The position numbers and the translations under genes were made by a program. A DNA stretch of 64,000 nt from Novipirellula aureliae (GTDB lineage: Bacteria; Planctomycetota; Planctomycetia; Pirellulales; Pirellulaceae): the NCBI RefSeq assembly GCF_007860185.1, contig NZ_SJPY01000006.1, forward strand, positions 488,159 through 552,158. The letters run 5' to 3'. Positions 1-8,473 of the stretch are shown here, one piece after another (the first letter of the stretch is position 1; every line of letters starts with the position of its first letter). The notes beneath the pieces are model-generated. The model was not told the DNA's origin. It saw nothing but the letters and a program-made list of their open reading frames with translations, and did no database searches.

Positions 1-1661
1 CTGAGCTCATCGATTGCCGCAGCTCGAACGTTGCCCTGCAACGGTCCTTCGGGCGGCAAGCGATCAAAAACGAGCACCGGCGATGAAGTGTCCTCCAGTT
101 TCGTGACCCGCACCTTCAATCGAGCGAACATGTTGGTCGCCCCGATTTGGCGATTGCATTGGCCTGTTATCGTCGCATTGCCAGCAATCGTTTCTCGGTA
201 GTTCACTCTTGGTTTGTAGAATTTGACGTTCAAGCCAAAGTCACGAGTCAGCCGATGCTGAATCACTTCGAGATGCAATTCGCCCATGCCGCTAATCAGC
301 GTTTGTCCGACTTCCGTATTTTCAACCGCTTGGAACGTCGGGTCTTGTCGCTTGAGCATCTCCAGCGTTTCTTCTAGCTTTTTGCGATCGGTCGTGCTCT
401 CAGGCTCAATCGCCATCGACAACACCGTATCCGCGAACTTGATACTTGGCAGTTCAATCGTTTCCTTCGTATCGCAAAGCGTGTCACCGGTTATCGCGAA
501 CCGCGGTCCGATCAAACAGCAAATATCTCCGGCGCCGACCGAGTCAATCTGTCCATCTCGATCCTTCTTGGTGGCATGGATTTGCCAAAGTTGAGCCACG
601 TTCTCTTTTTTGTCACGGTTCGGACATTGAACACGCGAATTTTGTTTTAACTCTCCGCTGTAGACGCGGACCCAATAATTGTCACCGGTTTTCGCAGGTA
701 GAATTTTGAAGACCAAACCACAAAACGGCTCCTTCAAATCAGGCTTGCGTATCCGCTTCTTATCCGGCTTCTTCGGATCCACCCCTTCGACGGGTGGCCG
801 ATCGAGGGGGCTTGGCAAATAGTTGCCAACCGCTGTCATCAATGGCTGGATCCCGATTCCATGCAACGCCGACCCGCAAAGGACGGGTTGAATCGTCATG
901 TCGATACAGCCTTGGCGAAGCGCCGCAATCACCATCTCTTTGGGGACGGGCTTTTCCTCCATCGCCAACTGCATCGCTTCATCACTCAGCTCGTAAACGA
1001 CTTCCAGCATCTGCTCACGCCAAAGCATGGCATCGTCGAGCAGTTCTTCGGGGATATCGATTTCCTTGACCTGCTTGCCCTCCGTTTCTGGATCGAACTC
1101 AAGCAGTTTCATGTCGACCAAATCGATCACACCTCGAAACGGATTGTTCACGTGGGGGGGGCCTTGCCCGACCGGCACCTCGACGGCGACCGGGCGACCG
1201 CCTAGCCGAGGAGCAATGTCGTTGAAGACCGAGTCGAAGCTCGCTCCTTCGCGGTCCATTTTGTTGATAAAGACAATTCGCGGAACACCGTAACGATCCG
1301 CTTGACGCCAAACCGTTTCACTTTGCGCCTCAACCCCTTCTCGCGCCGAAAAAACCGTCACTGCACCATCGAGAACTCGCAAGCATCGCTCAACTTCGGC
1401 CGTAAAGTCAACGTGCCCGGGCGTGTCAAGCAAGTTGATCGAATACTGTTGCCAATTGTATTTGACACAAGCGCTGAAAATGGTGATCCCACGCTCCTGC
1501 TCTTCAGGATCGTCGTCCGTGTCGGTCGTGCCATGGTCGACGCGGCCCACACGGTGCTTCGCACCGCTGAGGTAGAGCATCCGTTCGGTAACCGTTGTCT
1601 TGCCAGCGTCGATGTGGGCAATGATGCCGATGTTACGCAGTTTGGATATTTCGATAGCCAT
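1..1661 (-). CDS. fusA: Elongation factor G, C-terminus cut by window edge
   Basis: Translational GTPase that drives translocation and/or ribosome recycling in the cytoplasm. The frame is open from the ATG at 1661 to the window edge (553 codons of about 700), so domains IV-V are partly missing. Visible GTPase motifs are AHIDAGKTT (G1, about residue 17), an ERGITI switch region, DTPGHVDF (G3) and INKMD (G4). It is the last gene of rpsL-rpsG-fusA, 127 bp after rpsG. Stretches such as VDFTAEVERCLRVLDGAV and VEAQSETVWRQADRYGVP recall the mitochondrial EF-G2/spdEFG2 branch more than the E. coli-type factor. That subtype is inferred from remembered family sequences, whereas the EF-G assignment itself is firm. 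Confidence 0.96.
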   Translation of the reverse strand, partial: MAIEISKLRNIGIIAHIDAGKTTVTERMLYLSGAKHRVGRVDHGTTDTDDDPEEQERGITIFSACVKYNWQQYSINLLDTPGHVDFTAEVERCLRVLDGAVTVFSAREGVEAQSETVWRQADRYGVPRIVFINKMDREGASFDSVFNDIAPRLGGRPVAVEVPVGQGPPHVNNPFRGVIDLVDMKLLEFDPETEGKQVKEIDIPEELLDDAMLWREQMLEVVYELSDEAMQLAMEEKPVPKEMVIAALRQGCIDMTIQPVLCGSALHGIGIQPLMTAVGNYLPSPLDRPPVEGVDPKKPDKKRIRKPDLKEPFCGLVFKILPAKTGDNYWVRVYSGELKQNSRVQCPNRDKKENVAQLWQIHATKKDRDGQIDSVGAGDICCLIGPRFAITGDTLCDTKETIELPSIKFADTVLSMAIEPESTTDRKKLEETLEMLKRQDPTFQAVENTEVGQTLISGMGELHLEVIQHRLTRDFGLNVKFYKPRVNYRETIAGNATITGQCNRQIGATNMFARLKVRVTKLEDTSSPVLVFDRLPPEGPLQGNVRAAAIDEL

Positions 1662-1788
1662 CGCAGGTCAAAATTCAGTGGATGATTTGTATGTTTGGAG
1701 AGCGTCACTAAGATACACACGCGCACGAAAAACCGCGACCGGGCAAAATACCCGAACGCGGTTTTGTGGATCGTTTTAAAAGGAAAGC

Positions 1789-2259
1789 CTACCAAGCGAA
1801 GTGAGCAAACGCCTTGTTCGCGTCCGCCATGCGGTGGGTGTTTTCACGTTTGGTATAAGCGACACCCTCTTTCTTGTAAGCCGCCAAGACCTCGTCGGCC
1901 AACTTCAAGTGCATTGGGCGGCCCTTCTTGTCGCGAACGGCTGCGAGCAACCAGCGGATAGCCAAGCTCTGCTGGCGGGTTCGGTTGACCTGCATCGGAA
2001 CTTGGTAACTCGCACCACCGACTCGTTTACTGCGAACTTCAATGTAAGGCTTGATGTTCTCTACCGCTTCTTCGAATATCTCGATTGGCTCTGCGTCGGT
2101 GTTGCGTTTGGCGATTTCAGCCAACGCGTCATAGAAAACCTTTTGTGCGGTCGTCTTCTTGCCGTCAAGCATCAAGCAATTGATGAACTTGCCCGCCAAC
2201 AACGAATTGTGCTTCGGGTCGGGCTTCAAAGAAGTTCGGCTGGCAGTAATACGTCCCAT
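1789..2259 (-). CDS. rpsG: 30S ribosomal protein S7
   Basis: Primary 16S rRNA-binding protein that nucleates the head of the 30S subunit. The 156-residue length is normal. The family signatures are present: [19 protein letters not shown] in the middle and [20 protein letters not shown] at the C-terminus. It lies between rpsL and fusA on the same strand, the classical str order, with 64 bp to rpsL upstream and 127 bp to fusA downstream. In enterobacteria S7 autoregulates the str mRNA; no such structure was looked for here. Confidence 0.98.
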   Translation of the reverse strand: MGRITASRTSLKPDPKHNSLLAGKFINCLMLDGKKTTAQKVFYDALAEIAKRNTDAEPIEIFEEAVENIKPYIEVRSKRVGGASYQVPMQVNRTRQQSLAIRWLLAAVRDKKGRPMHLKLADEVLAAYKKEGVAYTKRENTHRMADANKAFAHFAW

Positions 2260-2323
2260 AATTGAATCTAATCTATTCGGCTAAGGTTTGTTTTTTGGGG
2301 AAGGGGGGGGGAATCGGAACGAA

Positions 2324-2689
2324 CTACTTCTTCGCACCGTAGCGACTTCGCGATTGCTTACGCCCATCGACACCGAGTGCGTCACGCGAACCACGAACCA
2401 CTTGGTAACGCACACCGGGCAAGTCGCGAACACGACCACCACGCACAAGCACGATCGAGTGTTCCTGCAGATTGTGGCCTTCACCAGGGATATAAACCGT
2501 GACTTCTTTGCCATTGCTAAGCCGCACACGGGTGATCTTTCGAAGCGCCGAGTTCGGCTTCTTCGGTGTCATGGTGCGAACTTGCAAACAAACACCCTGT
2601 TTTTGAGGGCATTTTTCGAGCACAGGCGACTTGCTTTGACTCTTTTTTAACTTTCGTCGCTTGCGGACGAGCTGATTAATCGTTGGCAT
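2324..2689 (-). CDS. rpsL: 30S ribosomal protein S12 with Arg at position 88
   Basis: Decoding-centre protein of the small subunit, 121 residues, first gene of the str operon. Conserved blocks include [11 protein letters not shown] (Lys43 kept) and [10 protein letters not shown], with the methylthiolated Asp89 in the loop [10 protein letters not shown]. In E. coli this loop reads RVKDLPGVRYH; here codon 88 is CGC (Arg), read directly from the DNA. A Lys-to-Arg change at this residue is a classical streptomycin-resistance substitution in other bacteria. The start is the only sensible ATG, giving [10 protein letters not shown]. Its upstream region is shared with the divergent gene starting at 2988. 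Confidence 0.98.
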   Translation of the reverse strand: MPTINQLVRKRRKLKKSQSKSPVLEKCPQKQGVCLQVRTMTPKKPNSALRKITRVRLSNGKEVTVYIPGEGHNLQEHSIVLVRGGRVRDLPGVRYQVVRGSRDALGVDGRKQSRSRYGAKK

Positions 2690-2987
2690 AGAAGATGTTG
2701 TTGCTTCGTTAACTGCGTCAAACGTGGAATTACGAGAAGGGCAAGTATCCGTTTCCGATCGTTTCTGTCAATAGCTACCGGAGAATCCGTCGCTAGAAAG
2801 TCAGAGAATTCGGGATTTCATCGTAAAAACAGGTGCCTGATCTAAGATGGCTATTAAAATATGGGTGTCGGCATCGGTACCTTTCGCTCCGCGAACGTGC
2901 GTTCTGGGTGCGATCCTTCGCGATGCGAGAGGCGACTTTCTCTAAAACAACTGTCCGAAAACGGCGAATTTTCTCTCCGAGCGTAAC
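2690..2987. other. Divergent intergenic region
   Basis: 298 bp between the str operon (leftward) and the secreted-protein gene (rightward). It must hold both promoters. I see no convincing promoter boxes, repeat or small gene. Confidence 0.4.
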
Positions 2988-4202
2988 ATGATTCGATTTT
3001 CCCTTAGAACAAACCTGCTAGCCCTCACACTGCTGGTCGTCCCCTTCGTATCCAATGCGTCGGCCCAATTATTCCATTTTGGCGGATTCGGAGGCGGTGT
3101 TCGTATCCGCGCCCCCTTCGTAGCCGTCGACGTGGATCCATGGGGAGGGGCTCGCGTCCGGGCTCCATTCACCGCGGTCGATTCCGGATTCGGCCATCCA
3201 CCTTTGGGCCCGCCGATCGGTCGCAGTCCGTTTTGGTCGCCGTTTCCGCCGCCGGTTCCCCACGCCGATTACCGCTCCTATCGTTTCGAGTCGTACCGCT
3301 ACGCTCCCTACGGCCAAAGTTTGGGTGACTACAGCTTGCCTGATTACGATCCACGCTACGACCGTTACGATTACGACCACTACGCGCATGCCGACGATCC
3401 GCGACTTGATGCTCCCGCTTATCGTGGCCAAATCGGTGCGGATTCGTATTACCAACCCTCTCTGAGCGATGATCCGCCGTATTACGACCAGCAGGCCGAG
3501 GACGAGTTTATCGAACGGCTCTATCCGAATCAGAGCCGCCAAGACAACGTGATCTCCTCGGCGATCCCTCAACCGTCGCCACACCGCAGTCGGTTGGATG
3601 ACCAGCTGCTTCAAGCTCAAGCCGAATCGCTAGCCGAACAGCGAATTTACGCTGCTGAAAATCTGTCGGCCACAATTTCCGATACAACGCTCGCTCGCTC
3701 AGCCGCCCAATTGGCGGATGGACTGGCTGCGATGGGCGAAGAAGGCAGTGCCTGGTTAGATTATTTGGCCCCCGACGACATCGTCCGCTGGGTCGACGCC
3801 GGTTCACCCAACAATGACTTGCTTGTCAATCTGATCTCTGCGTATGACGGGGTCGTGTCCAACCCACAACTTGGCTGGGTTGCCTCGATGGCTGGATTTC
3901 GTGAAACGCGGCACCAGTTGCATCTGCGAATCCGCTTCATCGAGTCGCCTGGCGGAACACCGCTTGTCGATGAACCCCAATACTTAGAGCCCCAATACTT
4001 AGAAGATTCGGGATCGTCGATTCTGTCTGCTCCAGACTTGGGCTCACCCGAACAAGCTGCCACTGCCGAGCAACAAGCTGACGAACCAGCAAGTGAAGAG
4101 ACAGCCAAACCGAATGTCGACAGCAAAGATGCAAACTCCGACTTCGAAACGCTACCGCCTCCTTCACCCAAGCCCGACTCGGATGAGCCGTTTGGGATTT
4201 AG
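2988..4202 (+). CDS. Secreted hypothetical protein with Tyr/Asp/Pro-rich N-terminal part
   Basis: 404 residues. Residues 1-27 form a signal peptide (charged start, hydrophobic LLALTLLVVPFV, cleavage likely after NASA), so the product is exported. The mature start holds two similar blocks, GGVRIRAPFVAVDVDPWGG and GARVRAPFTAVDSG, followed by a Pro/Tyr/Asp-rich stretch (about residues 75-165) that looks disordered. Residues 200-320 look folded and helical (LADGLAAMGEEGSAWLDYL). A Glu/Ala/Pro-rich acidic tail follows. I recognise no family with a known activity. The stop overlaps the stop of the convergent pgsW gene by 4 bp, so the two transcripts meet with no spacer. Confidence 0.85.
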   Translation: MIRFSLRTNLLALTLLVVPFVSNASAQLFHFGGFGGGVRIRAPFVAVDVDPWGGARVRAPFTAVDSGFGHPPLGPPIGRSPFWSPFPPPVPHADYRSYRFESYRYAPYGQSLGDYSLPDYDPRYDRYDYDHYAHADDPRLDAPAYRGQIGADSYYQPSLSDDPPYYDQQAEDEFIERLYPNQSRQDNVISSAIPQPSPHRSRLDDQLLQAQAESLAEQRIYAAENLSATISDTTLARSAAQLADGLAAMGEEGSAWLDYLAPDDIVRWVDAGSPNNDLLVNLISAYDGVVSNPQLGWVASMAGFRETRHQLHLRIRFIESPGGTPLVDEPQYLEPQYLEDSGSSILSAPDLGSPEQAATAEQQADEPASEETAKPNVDSKDANSDFETLPPPSPKPDSDEPFGI

Positions 4203-5344
4203 ACCATCGGTTCGGGCTGGCCACCGGTTTTGCGTGATCCGCGGCCCTTCATGAAGCGATGGCCAAAATCGGTTAATACAAAGATTCGTAGCGACCCCAA
4301 AATCGCAATCAGCACGGTCGCCATCCAAATACGGCTTCGACGCGTTTGCTTGAATACCCCGCCTTCGCCGACGGCTGGTTGTTGTTGTGGTTTGAGAGGC
4401 ATCCCATACATCATCGCAATTTGATCCATTTCGACCAAGTGGATAACAGGGATGTCTTGACGCATGAACCGAGTCATTATCGAGTCGATTTCTAGCACGC
4501 GACGCGATGCGGAACGATTTAGCCCGGGCTTGTAAGCCCGTTTGCCGATCGTTTTCCCGACCGATACCGCACCACCGCCGACGTTGATGTAAGCCTTGTA
4601 GTCCTGCGACCCGGCCTGCAGCCGATAAACCTTCATTCGCTCTTCGATGGCCGCACCGAAATCATCCGCCTTCAGTACCTCCAACTCGTTCCGCGTGATC
4701 GCTTTGCGAATCAGCCGCCGGCCTTCATCGCCAAGACCAATCCCCAAGTCCTCATAACCACCATAGGAACAGGCGATCGATCGGAAGGGAACGTAGTTTT
4801 CTTCAAACAGCATCTTTTCCATGTCGATCCAAAGCAAGATCGGCTCGTTGGCTCCCCACTGGCTCGAACCCGCACTCGCCAAAATAATCGGGCGGGCACC
4901 GAGAATCTTCAGCGCGGCCAACACCGATACATTCATGCCAGGAAACGACCCGCTATAGCCCACCGCAACCAAATCGCCTTGCCCCACGCCAGCTTTTGTC
5001 AGCATGTCGACGACGACCGCAGCCATGTTGGGATTCGTTGCGGTTTGCTTGGCACCCAGCCGACCACTTAGCGTCGTGACCGGCGTCATCAAGGCACCAA
5101 TGATCCCCGTCCTCGCCGGATCAACCGTCGTATTCACATCTAAACCCAGATGCAAGCGTTCATCGCGAATCGCTTCCATCATCTCCGAAGCAAGCTCGGC
5201 AGCTTGTATTTTCTTGTCGATGTCCGATTGAGGTACTTCGACGCGAAAATACTCAACCGAGGCCAGGCCGGCAAGCGAAAACAGGGCCATGAAAACAATG
5301 ATCGACTGCGAGACTTGTCGAGGTCGCCAATACAAACGCTTCAC
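4199..5344 (-). CDS. pgsW: Poly-gamma-glutamate system protein (PgsW-like)
   Basis: 381-residue membrane-anchored protein of the family annotated as poly-gamma-glutamate system protein (PgsW). One N-terminal TM segment (about 14-30, IIVFMALFSLAGLASV) and one near the C-terminus (about 335-355) bracket a large soluble domain containing GYSGSFPGMNVSVLAALKI, SAGSSQWGAN and NVGGGAVSVGKTIG, a Rossmann-like pattern. Its ATG overlaps the pgsC stop by 4 bp (ATGA), so translational coupling is likely. In Bacillus sets the third and fourth genes are capA and capD/E; neither is seen here, and this protein takes the third position. The function is inferred from the neighbouring genes, and the biochemical role is not known to me. 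Confidence 0.85.
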   Translation of the reverse strand: MKRLYWRPRQVSQSIIVFMALFSLAGLASVEYFRVEVPQSDIDKKIQAAELASEMMEAIRDERLHLGLDVNTTVDPARTGIIGALMTPVTTLSGRLGAKQTATNPNMAAVVVDMLTKAGVGQGDLVAVGYSGSFPGMNVSVLAALKILGARPIILASAGSSQWGANEPILLWIDMEKMLFEENYVPFRSIACSYGGYEDLGIGLGDEGRRLIRKAITRNELEVLKADDFGAAIEERMKVYRLQAGSQDYKAYINVGGGAVSVGKTIGKRAYKPGLNRSASRRVLEIDSIMTRFMRQDIPVIHLVEMDQIAMMYGMPLKPQQQPAVGEGGVFKQTRRSRIWMATVLIAILGSLRIFVLTDFGHRFMKGRGSRKTGGQPEPMV

Positions 5345-5823
5345 AGCACCAACTCCAACCCGAGCAACATTAAAACCAAACGAACCACAGTCGAAGCGGT
5401 TATCAAAATGCCCAACGTTTCAATCATCCCTTGCCGGTCAATCCAAATACCGATCAAACCAGGGATGATGTAGCCGATCACTTCGTAATCATTGGACTCG
5501 GCCAACGACTCCATATCCATCGCTTCGGTAGGCATGCCGATCGATGGTGAAAACCATTCCAAAAAGATGCCGACTAAAAAGCCGACCAACACCATCAATA
5601 CCGTCCGCCGTTTGCCGTAGATGACAATCAAATTTGACAGCGAATAAACGATAAAATAGGTGACGATCGCTGCAGCAAACGTTGCAGCGACCGTCAGCGG
5701 TTCGTCGAGCGAAAGCGCGATATACCCAGGCACGACCATCCCGCCAGCCGCCAAGCCAAAGATCTCGGAGAACAGCAGGCTGACGGCCAAGCCAATCCCG
5801 ATCGATATTGTTAATGTATCCAT
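5341..5823 (-). CDS. pgsC: Poly-gamma-glutamate biosynthesis membrane protein PgsC/CapC
   Basis: 160-residue polytopic membrane protein with about four or five TM segments, the first being TISIGIGLAVSLLFSEIFGL followed by AAGGMVVPGYIAL, typical of CapC/PgsC. In characterised systems CapC forms the membrane part of the polyglutamate synthase with CapB. It lies 39 bp downstream of pgsB and overlaps pgsW by 4 bp. The length matches the family (about 150 residues). The start ATG at 5823 gives an immediate membrane segment. Confidence 0.93.
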   Translation of the reverse strand: MDTLTISIGIGLAVSLLFSEIFGLAAGGMVVPGYIALSLDEPLTVAATFAAAIVTYFIVYSLSNLIVIYGKRRTVLMVLVGFLVGIFLEWFSPSIGMPTEAMDMESLAESNDYEVIGYIIPGLIGIWIDRQGMIETLGILITASTVVRLVLMLLGLELVL

Positions 5824-5862
5824 GTGACTTTTTGTGAGGTGATCTCTTTTCTCTTTTCTCGC

Positions 5863-7062
5863 TTAAAACGCTTTCTCATCGGCGATCCCGCGATTGCGAA
5901 AGTATCGCACGACATCCAAGCCGACTCCACCGATATTCGCCATCCCCATCACCAACGCCGAGCGACCGCAAAGGCTGACCGTTTTCTCAAAAATCTCATC
6001 CGCACCATCCCCTTCGGCCATCACTAATTTCCGCGGGTCCAATCCTGCTCGAGTCGCAAACTTGGCGAAAATGTAAGTGCCCGACCCGATCAGAACGTAG
6101 TGGTCAGCCGCCTTCCATTGTGCACAACACTCAGCCAATTGCTTCGACCGATCCGGACGATCGAATCGGCAATTGAAAATCATGATCCGTTTGGTCACGT
6201 TAGCATAGCGATCACATGCCATGTTCCAAATTCGCTCGGTTGACTCTGGATCGTTTGCAGCAAACCCGTTCACAAAACTGATTTCGCGGCCAAAGAAATT
6301 TAGATCCGCTACGGTCATAATGCCCGGATCAGGCGTCGCTGACCACATTCCTTGCAATGCGGTCGAGCGCTCTACCCCTAGATCGTGTAGCACCCGCAAT
6401 GCCAAGGCGACGTTTTCCGCATGTTCGATGTATGAAAACTGAGCCATCTCGAGCGGCAAAATCGCGTCGACCTCTTCGTCACCAACCGTAATTAGCTCCG
6501 TTTTGCGATCGTCACAAACTTTGTGAAACGCATCCAAATGACGCCGCTCGGCCGTGTATAGCTTTCCTTCCTTGGGGACCATTCCCAGTAACGCCCAGGC
6601 GACGTCCTTCTCTCCTGGTCCCATGACGTCCAAATGGTCGGCCCGCGCATTCGTGATGACACTGTGGGTTGCATGCACCAGCATAAATTCGCACAACCAT
6701 TGCAAGTAGGGAATCAGCGCCATGCATTCGATCACCAAAGCTTCCGATTCCGCTTCCGCCGCCGCACGGACGATCCGAACCTGCTCAATCACATTCGCAC
6801 GCGCCGGGCGGAACACTGGATATTCTGCACCATCGGGCAAAATCATGCGTGCCAACGTGCCAGTCGTTTTCGCACAAGTCCGCGTGCCCGATGCACGCAG
6901 TCCTGCTGCGATCAAACGAGTCACCGACGACTTGCCTCGCGTTCCATTGACATGGATCCGAGTGGGAATCTTCGCCAATTGGCGGCGGTGAAAATAGGAC
7001 TCAAGTAAGCCCAGCCCGACCAAAGTGCCGGTGGTGCTTAATAATGCAAGCGAACCATCCAT
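5863..7062 (-). CDS. pgsB: Poly-gamma-glutamate synthase ligase subunit PgsB/CapB
   Basis: ATP-dependent amide ligase of the Mur-ligase-like CapB family, which joins glutamates through their gamma-carboxyl groups at the inner face of the membrane. 399 residues with an N-terminal hydrophobic segment (about 4-22), then the ATP-binding loop HVNGTRGKSSVTR (residues 38-50). Further family landmarks are KTTGTLA, PVFRPARANVIEQ and VITNARADHLDVMGP. The end, ANIGGVGLDVVRYFRNRG, is also family-like. First gene of pgsB-pgsC-pgsW, divergent from the TadE cluster across about 425 bp. The product would be a surface or released polyglutamate; D/L composition and anchoring cannot be read from here. Confidence 0.95.
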   Translation of the reverse strand: MDGSLALLSTTGTLVGLGLLESYFHRRQLAKIPTRIHVNGTRGKSSVTRLIAAGLRASGTRTCAKTTGTLARMILPDGAEYPVFRPARANVIEQVRIVRAAAEAESEALVIECMALIPYLQWLCEFMLVHATHSVITNARADHLDVMGPGEKDVAWALLGMVPKEGKLYTAERRHLDAFHKVCDDRKTELITVGDEEVDAILPLEMAQFSYIEHAENVALALRVLHDLGVERSTALQGMWSATPDPGIMTVADLNFFGREISFVNGFAANDPESTERIWNMACDRYANVTKRIMIFNCRFDRPDRSKQLAECCAQWKAADHYVLIGSGTYIFAKFATRAGLDPRKLVMAEGDGADEIFEKTVSLCGRSALVMGMANIGGVGLDVVRYFRNRGIADEKAF

Positions 7063-7226
7063 CGTTGATGGTTATTCCGATACTGAAATTTGTAATGAAA
7101 AACTCAATCGCTCCGAACCTATGCGGAGCGAATTATGGTGAAGTCCACAAACCGTGCTAGTCCCATTCCCCTGAAAATGGGAAAAAAAGGAGACTTCTTG
7201 CTCAACGCACTCCCAAAACACTCGTT

Positions 7227-7345
7227 CAATAGGCGTCTGGCTGGCAATAGGCGTCTGGCTGGGAGCACACGGCCCCTCCGATGCCCAAGTCGGATGTCCA
7301 AGTCGGATGCCCAAGTAGGATGTCCAAGTCGGATGTCCAAGTCGC
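7227..7345. repeat. Two short tandem repeats (18 bp x2, 13 bp x5)
   Basis: In the divergent pgsB/TadE spacer, the 18-bp unit CAATAGGCGTCTGGCTGG occurs twice from 7227, then the 13-bp unit ATGYCCAAGTCGG occurs five times from 7281 at an exact 13-bp step. These tracts produce spurious open frames on both strands. Copy number probably varies between strains. Confidence 0.9.
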
Positions 7346-7487
7346 GAAAAGCATCTGGGCGGACGGAGGAAGCACGCAAACAATCGGTTGGCAAATTTAT
7401 TTTTAAAAAAGATCCGACGTCTCTTGATTTTGTGAACTAGGTTTCTTGTAGAGCGGGGCCTTCTCTTTCACTACCACGAGCTCACCA

Positions 7488-7949
7488 ATGTTTACACCAC
7501 AAAAAGCCATACGCCGATACCCAAGTCGCGATCGAACGGGACGCCGAGGGGTTGCGACCGTTGAGTTGGCAATCTGCTTGCCAATTATGGTTGCCCTGAC
7601 TGTCGGCACAATGGATTTATGTTCGATGCTGTTCATCAAAGAATCGGTCACGTTGGCCGCTTACGAAGGAGCTCGACAAGGGGTTGGCCGTGGGTTTACC
7701 AATGCGACCGCACGAGCACGTGTTCTGGAGTTCTTGGACGAACGAAACATCCAATACTCTTCCGCCGACGTGGTGCAAATCGATGCACCTGGATTCGATA
7801 ACGCCGAAACACTCGACAACGTTCGTCTTACCGTGACGGTCCCCTTGGCCGGAAACCTGAACGTGCCGTCGAAATGGTTCGGTGACATGAGTGTGAACGC
7901 CACGGTGACAATGCGGAAAGAGTACAAAAACCTTGATGAGGACAACTAA
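7488..7949 (+). CDS. TadE-like pseudopilin
   Basis: 153-residue TadE-family protein. After a basic N-terminus comes the prepilin-like stretch RRGVATVELAICLPIMVALTV (about 20-40), with a small residue before the hydrophobic helix and Glu at about +5, as in TadE/TadF pseudopilins. It is followed by LAAYEGARQGV, another TadE landmark. Such minor pseudopilins are processed by a TadV-type peptidase and assemble in Tad systems. First of four same-strand genes (3-bp gap to the next). No TadA/B/C ATPase or platform genes lie nearby, so if it works in a Tad machine that machine is encoded elsewhere. Confidence 0.88.
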   Translation: MFTPQKAIRRYPSRDRTGRRGVATVELAICLPIMVALTVGTMDLCSMLFIKESVTLAAYEGARQGVGRGFTNATARARVLEFLDERNIQYSSADVVQIDAPGFDNAETLDNVRLTVTVPLAGNLNVPSKWFGDMSVNATVTMRKEYKNLDEDN

Positions 7950-7952
7950 GCG

Positions 7953-8363
7953 ATGAATAGAAAACGCCAAAAACGCTCTGGAGCGACCATGGTTGAATTC
8001 GCAATCGTTGCGAATCTGTTGTTCGTCATGATTTTCGCAAGTATGGAACTCGCCCGAATCAACATGGCTCGCAACTTAGCTCAAGATGCCGCCTACTATG
8101 CCGCACGAGTCGTGATGGTCCCCGGTGCAACGGCCGCCGAAGCCAATGCCGAAGTGGACCGGATTATGGGGACGCTGCTCAACAGCCAAGGTTACTCGTC
8201 GAGCGTCAACGATCTCGATTTTGATTCGGATACCGTCGAGGTGACCGTCACCGTCGACATGAAAAAGATCGCGCTTTTTACACCGATGTTTATGCCACAA
8301 ACCAAAGTGGACTACACCGCGAAATTGCGAACCGAACGCTATGAAGGCTTCTTCGAACAGTAA
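7953..8363 (+). CDS. TadE-like pseudopilin, second copy
   Basis: 136 residues, starting 3 bp after the previous stop. The N-terminus, MNRKRQKRSGATMVEFAIVA, carries the same processing-site pattern (basic residues, GAT-MVE, then a hydrophobic helix), followed by LAQDAAYYAARVVMVPG, a TadE hallmark. The two paralogues differ beyond the helix, consistent with different minor pseudopilins rather than a recent duplication. Closely spaced with neighbours and so probably co-transcribed with the first TadE gene. Confidence 0.88.
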   Translation: MNRKRQKRSGATMVEFAIVANLLFVMIFASMELARINMARNLAQDAAYYAARVVMVPGATAAEANAEVDRIMGTLLNSQGYSSSVNDLDFDSDTVEVTVTVDMKKIALFTPMFMPQTKVDYTAKLRTERYEGFFEQ

Positions 8364-8473
8364 AGCCCAAACGATAGTGCACCAACAGCAGCTAACACCC
8401 GAGTAAAGAAACCCGAACCCGCTCCTTGAACGACACCCCTCTTCTCCCCCTTGATCGATCGAGAACTCTCATC

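Noticed and set aside
7119-7440. Frames of 91-103 codons between pgsB and the TadE gene
   Set aside because: Built largely from the 13-bp and 18-bp tandem repeats; different frames are open on both strands.
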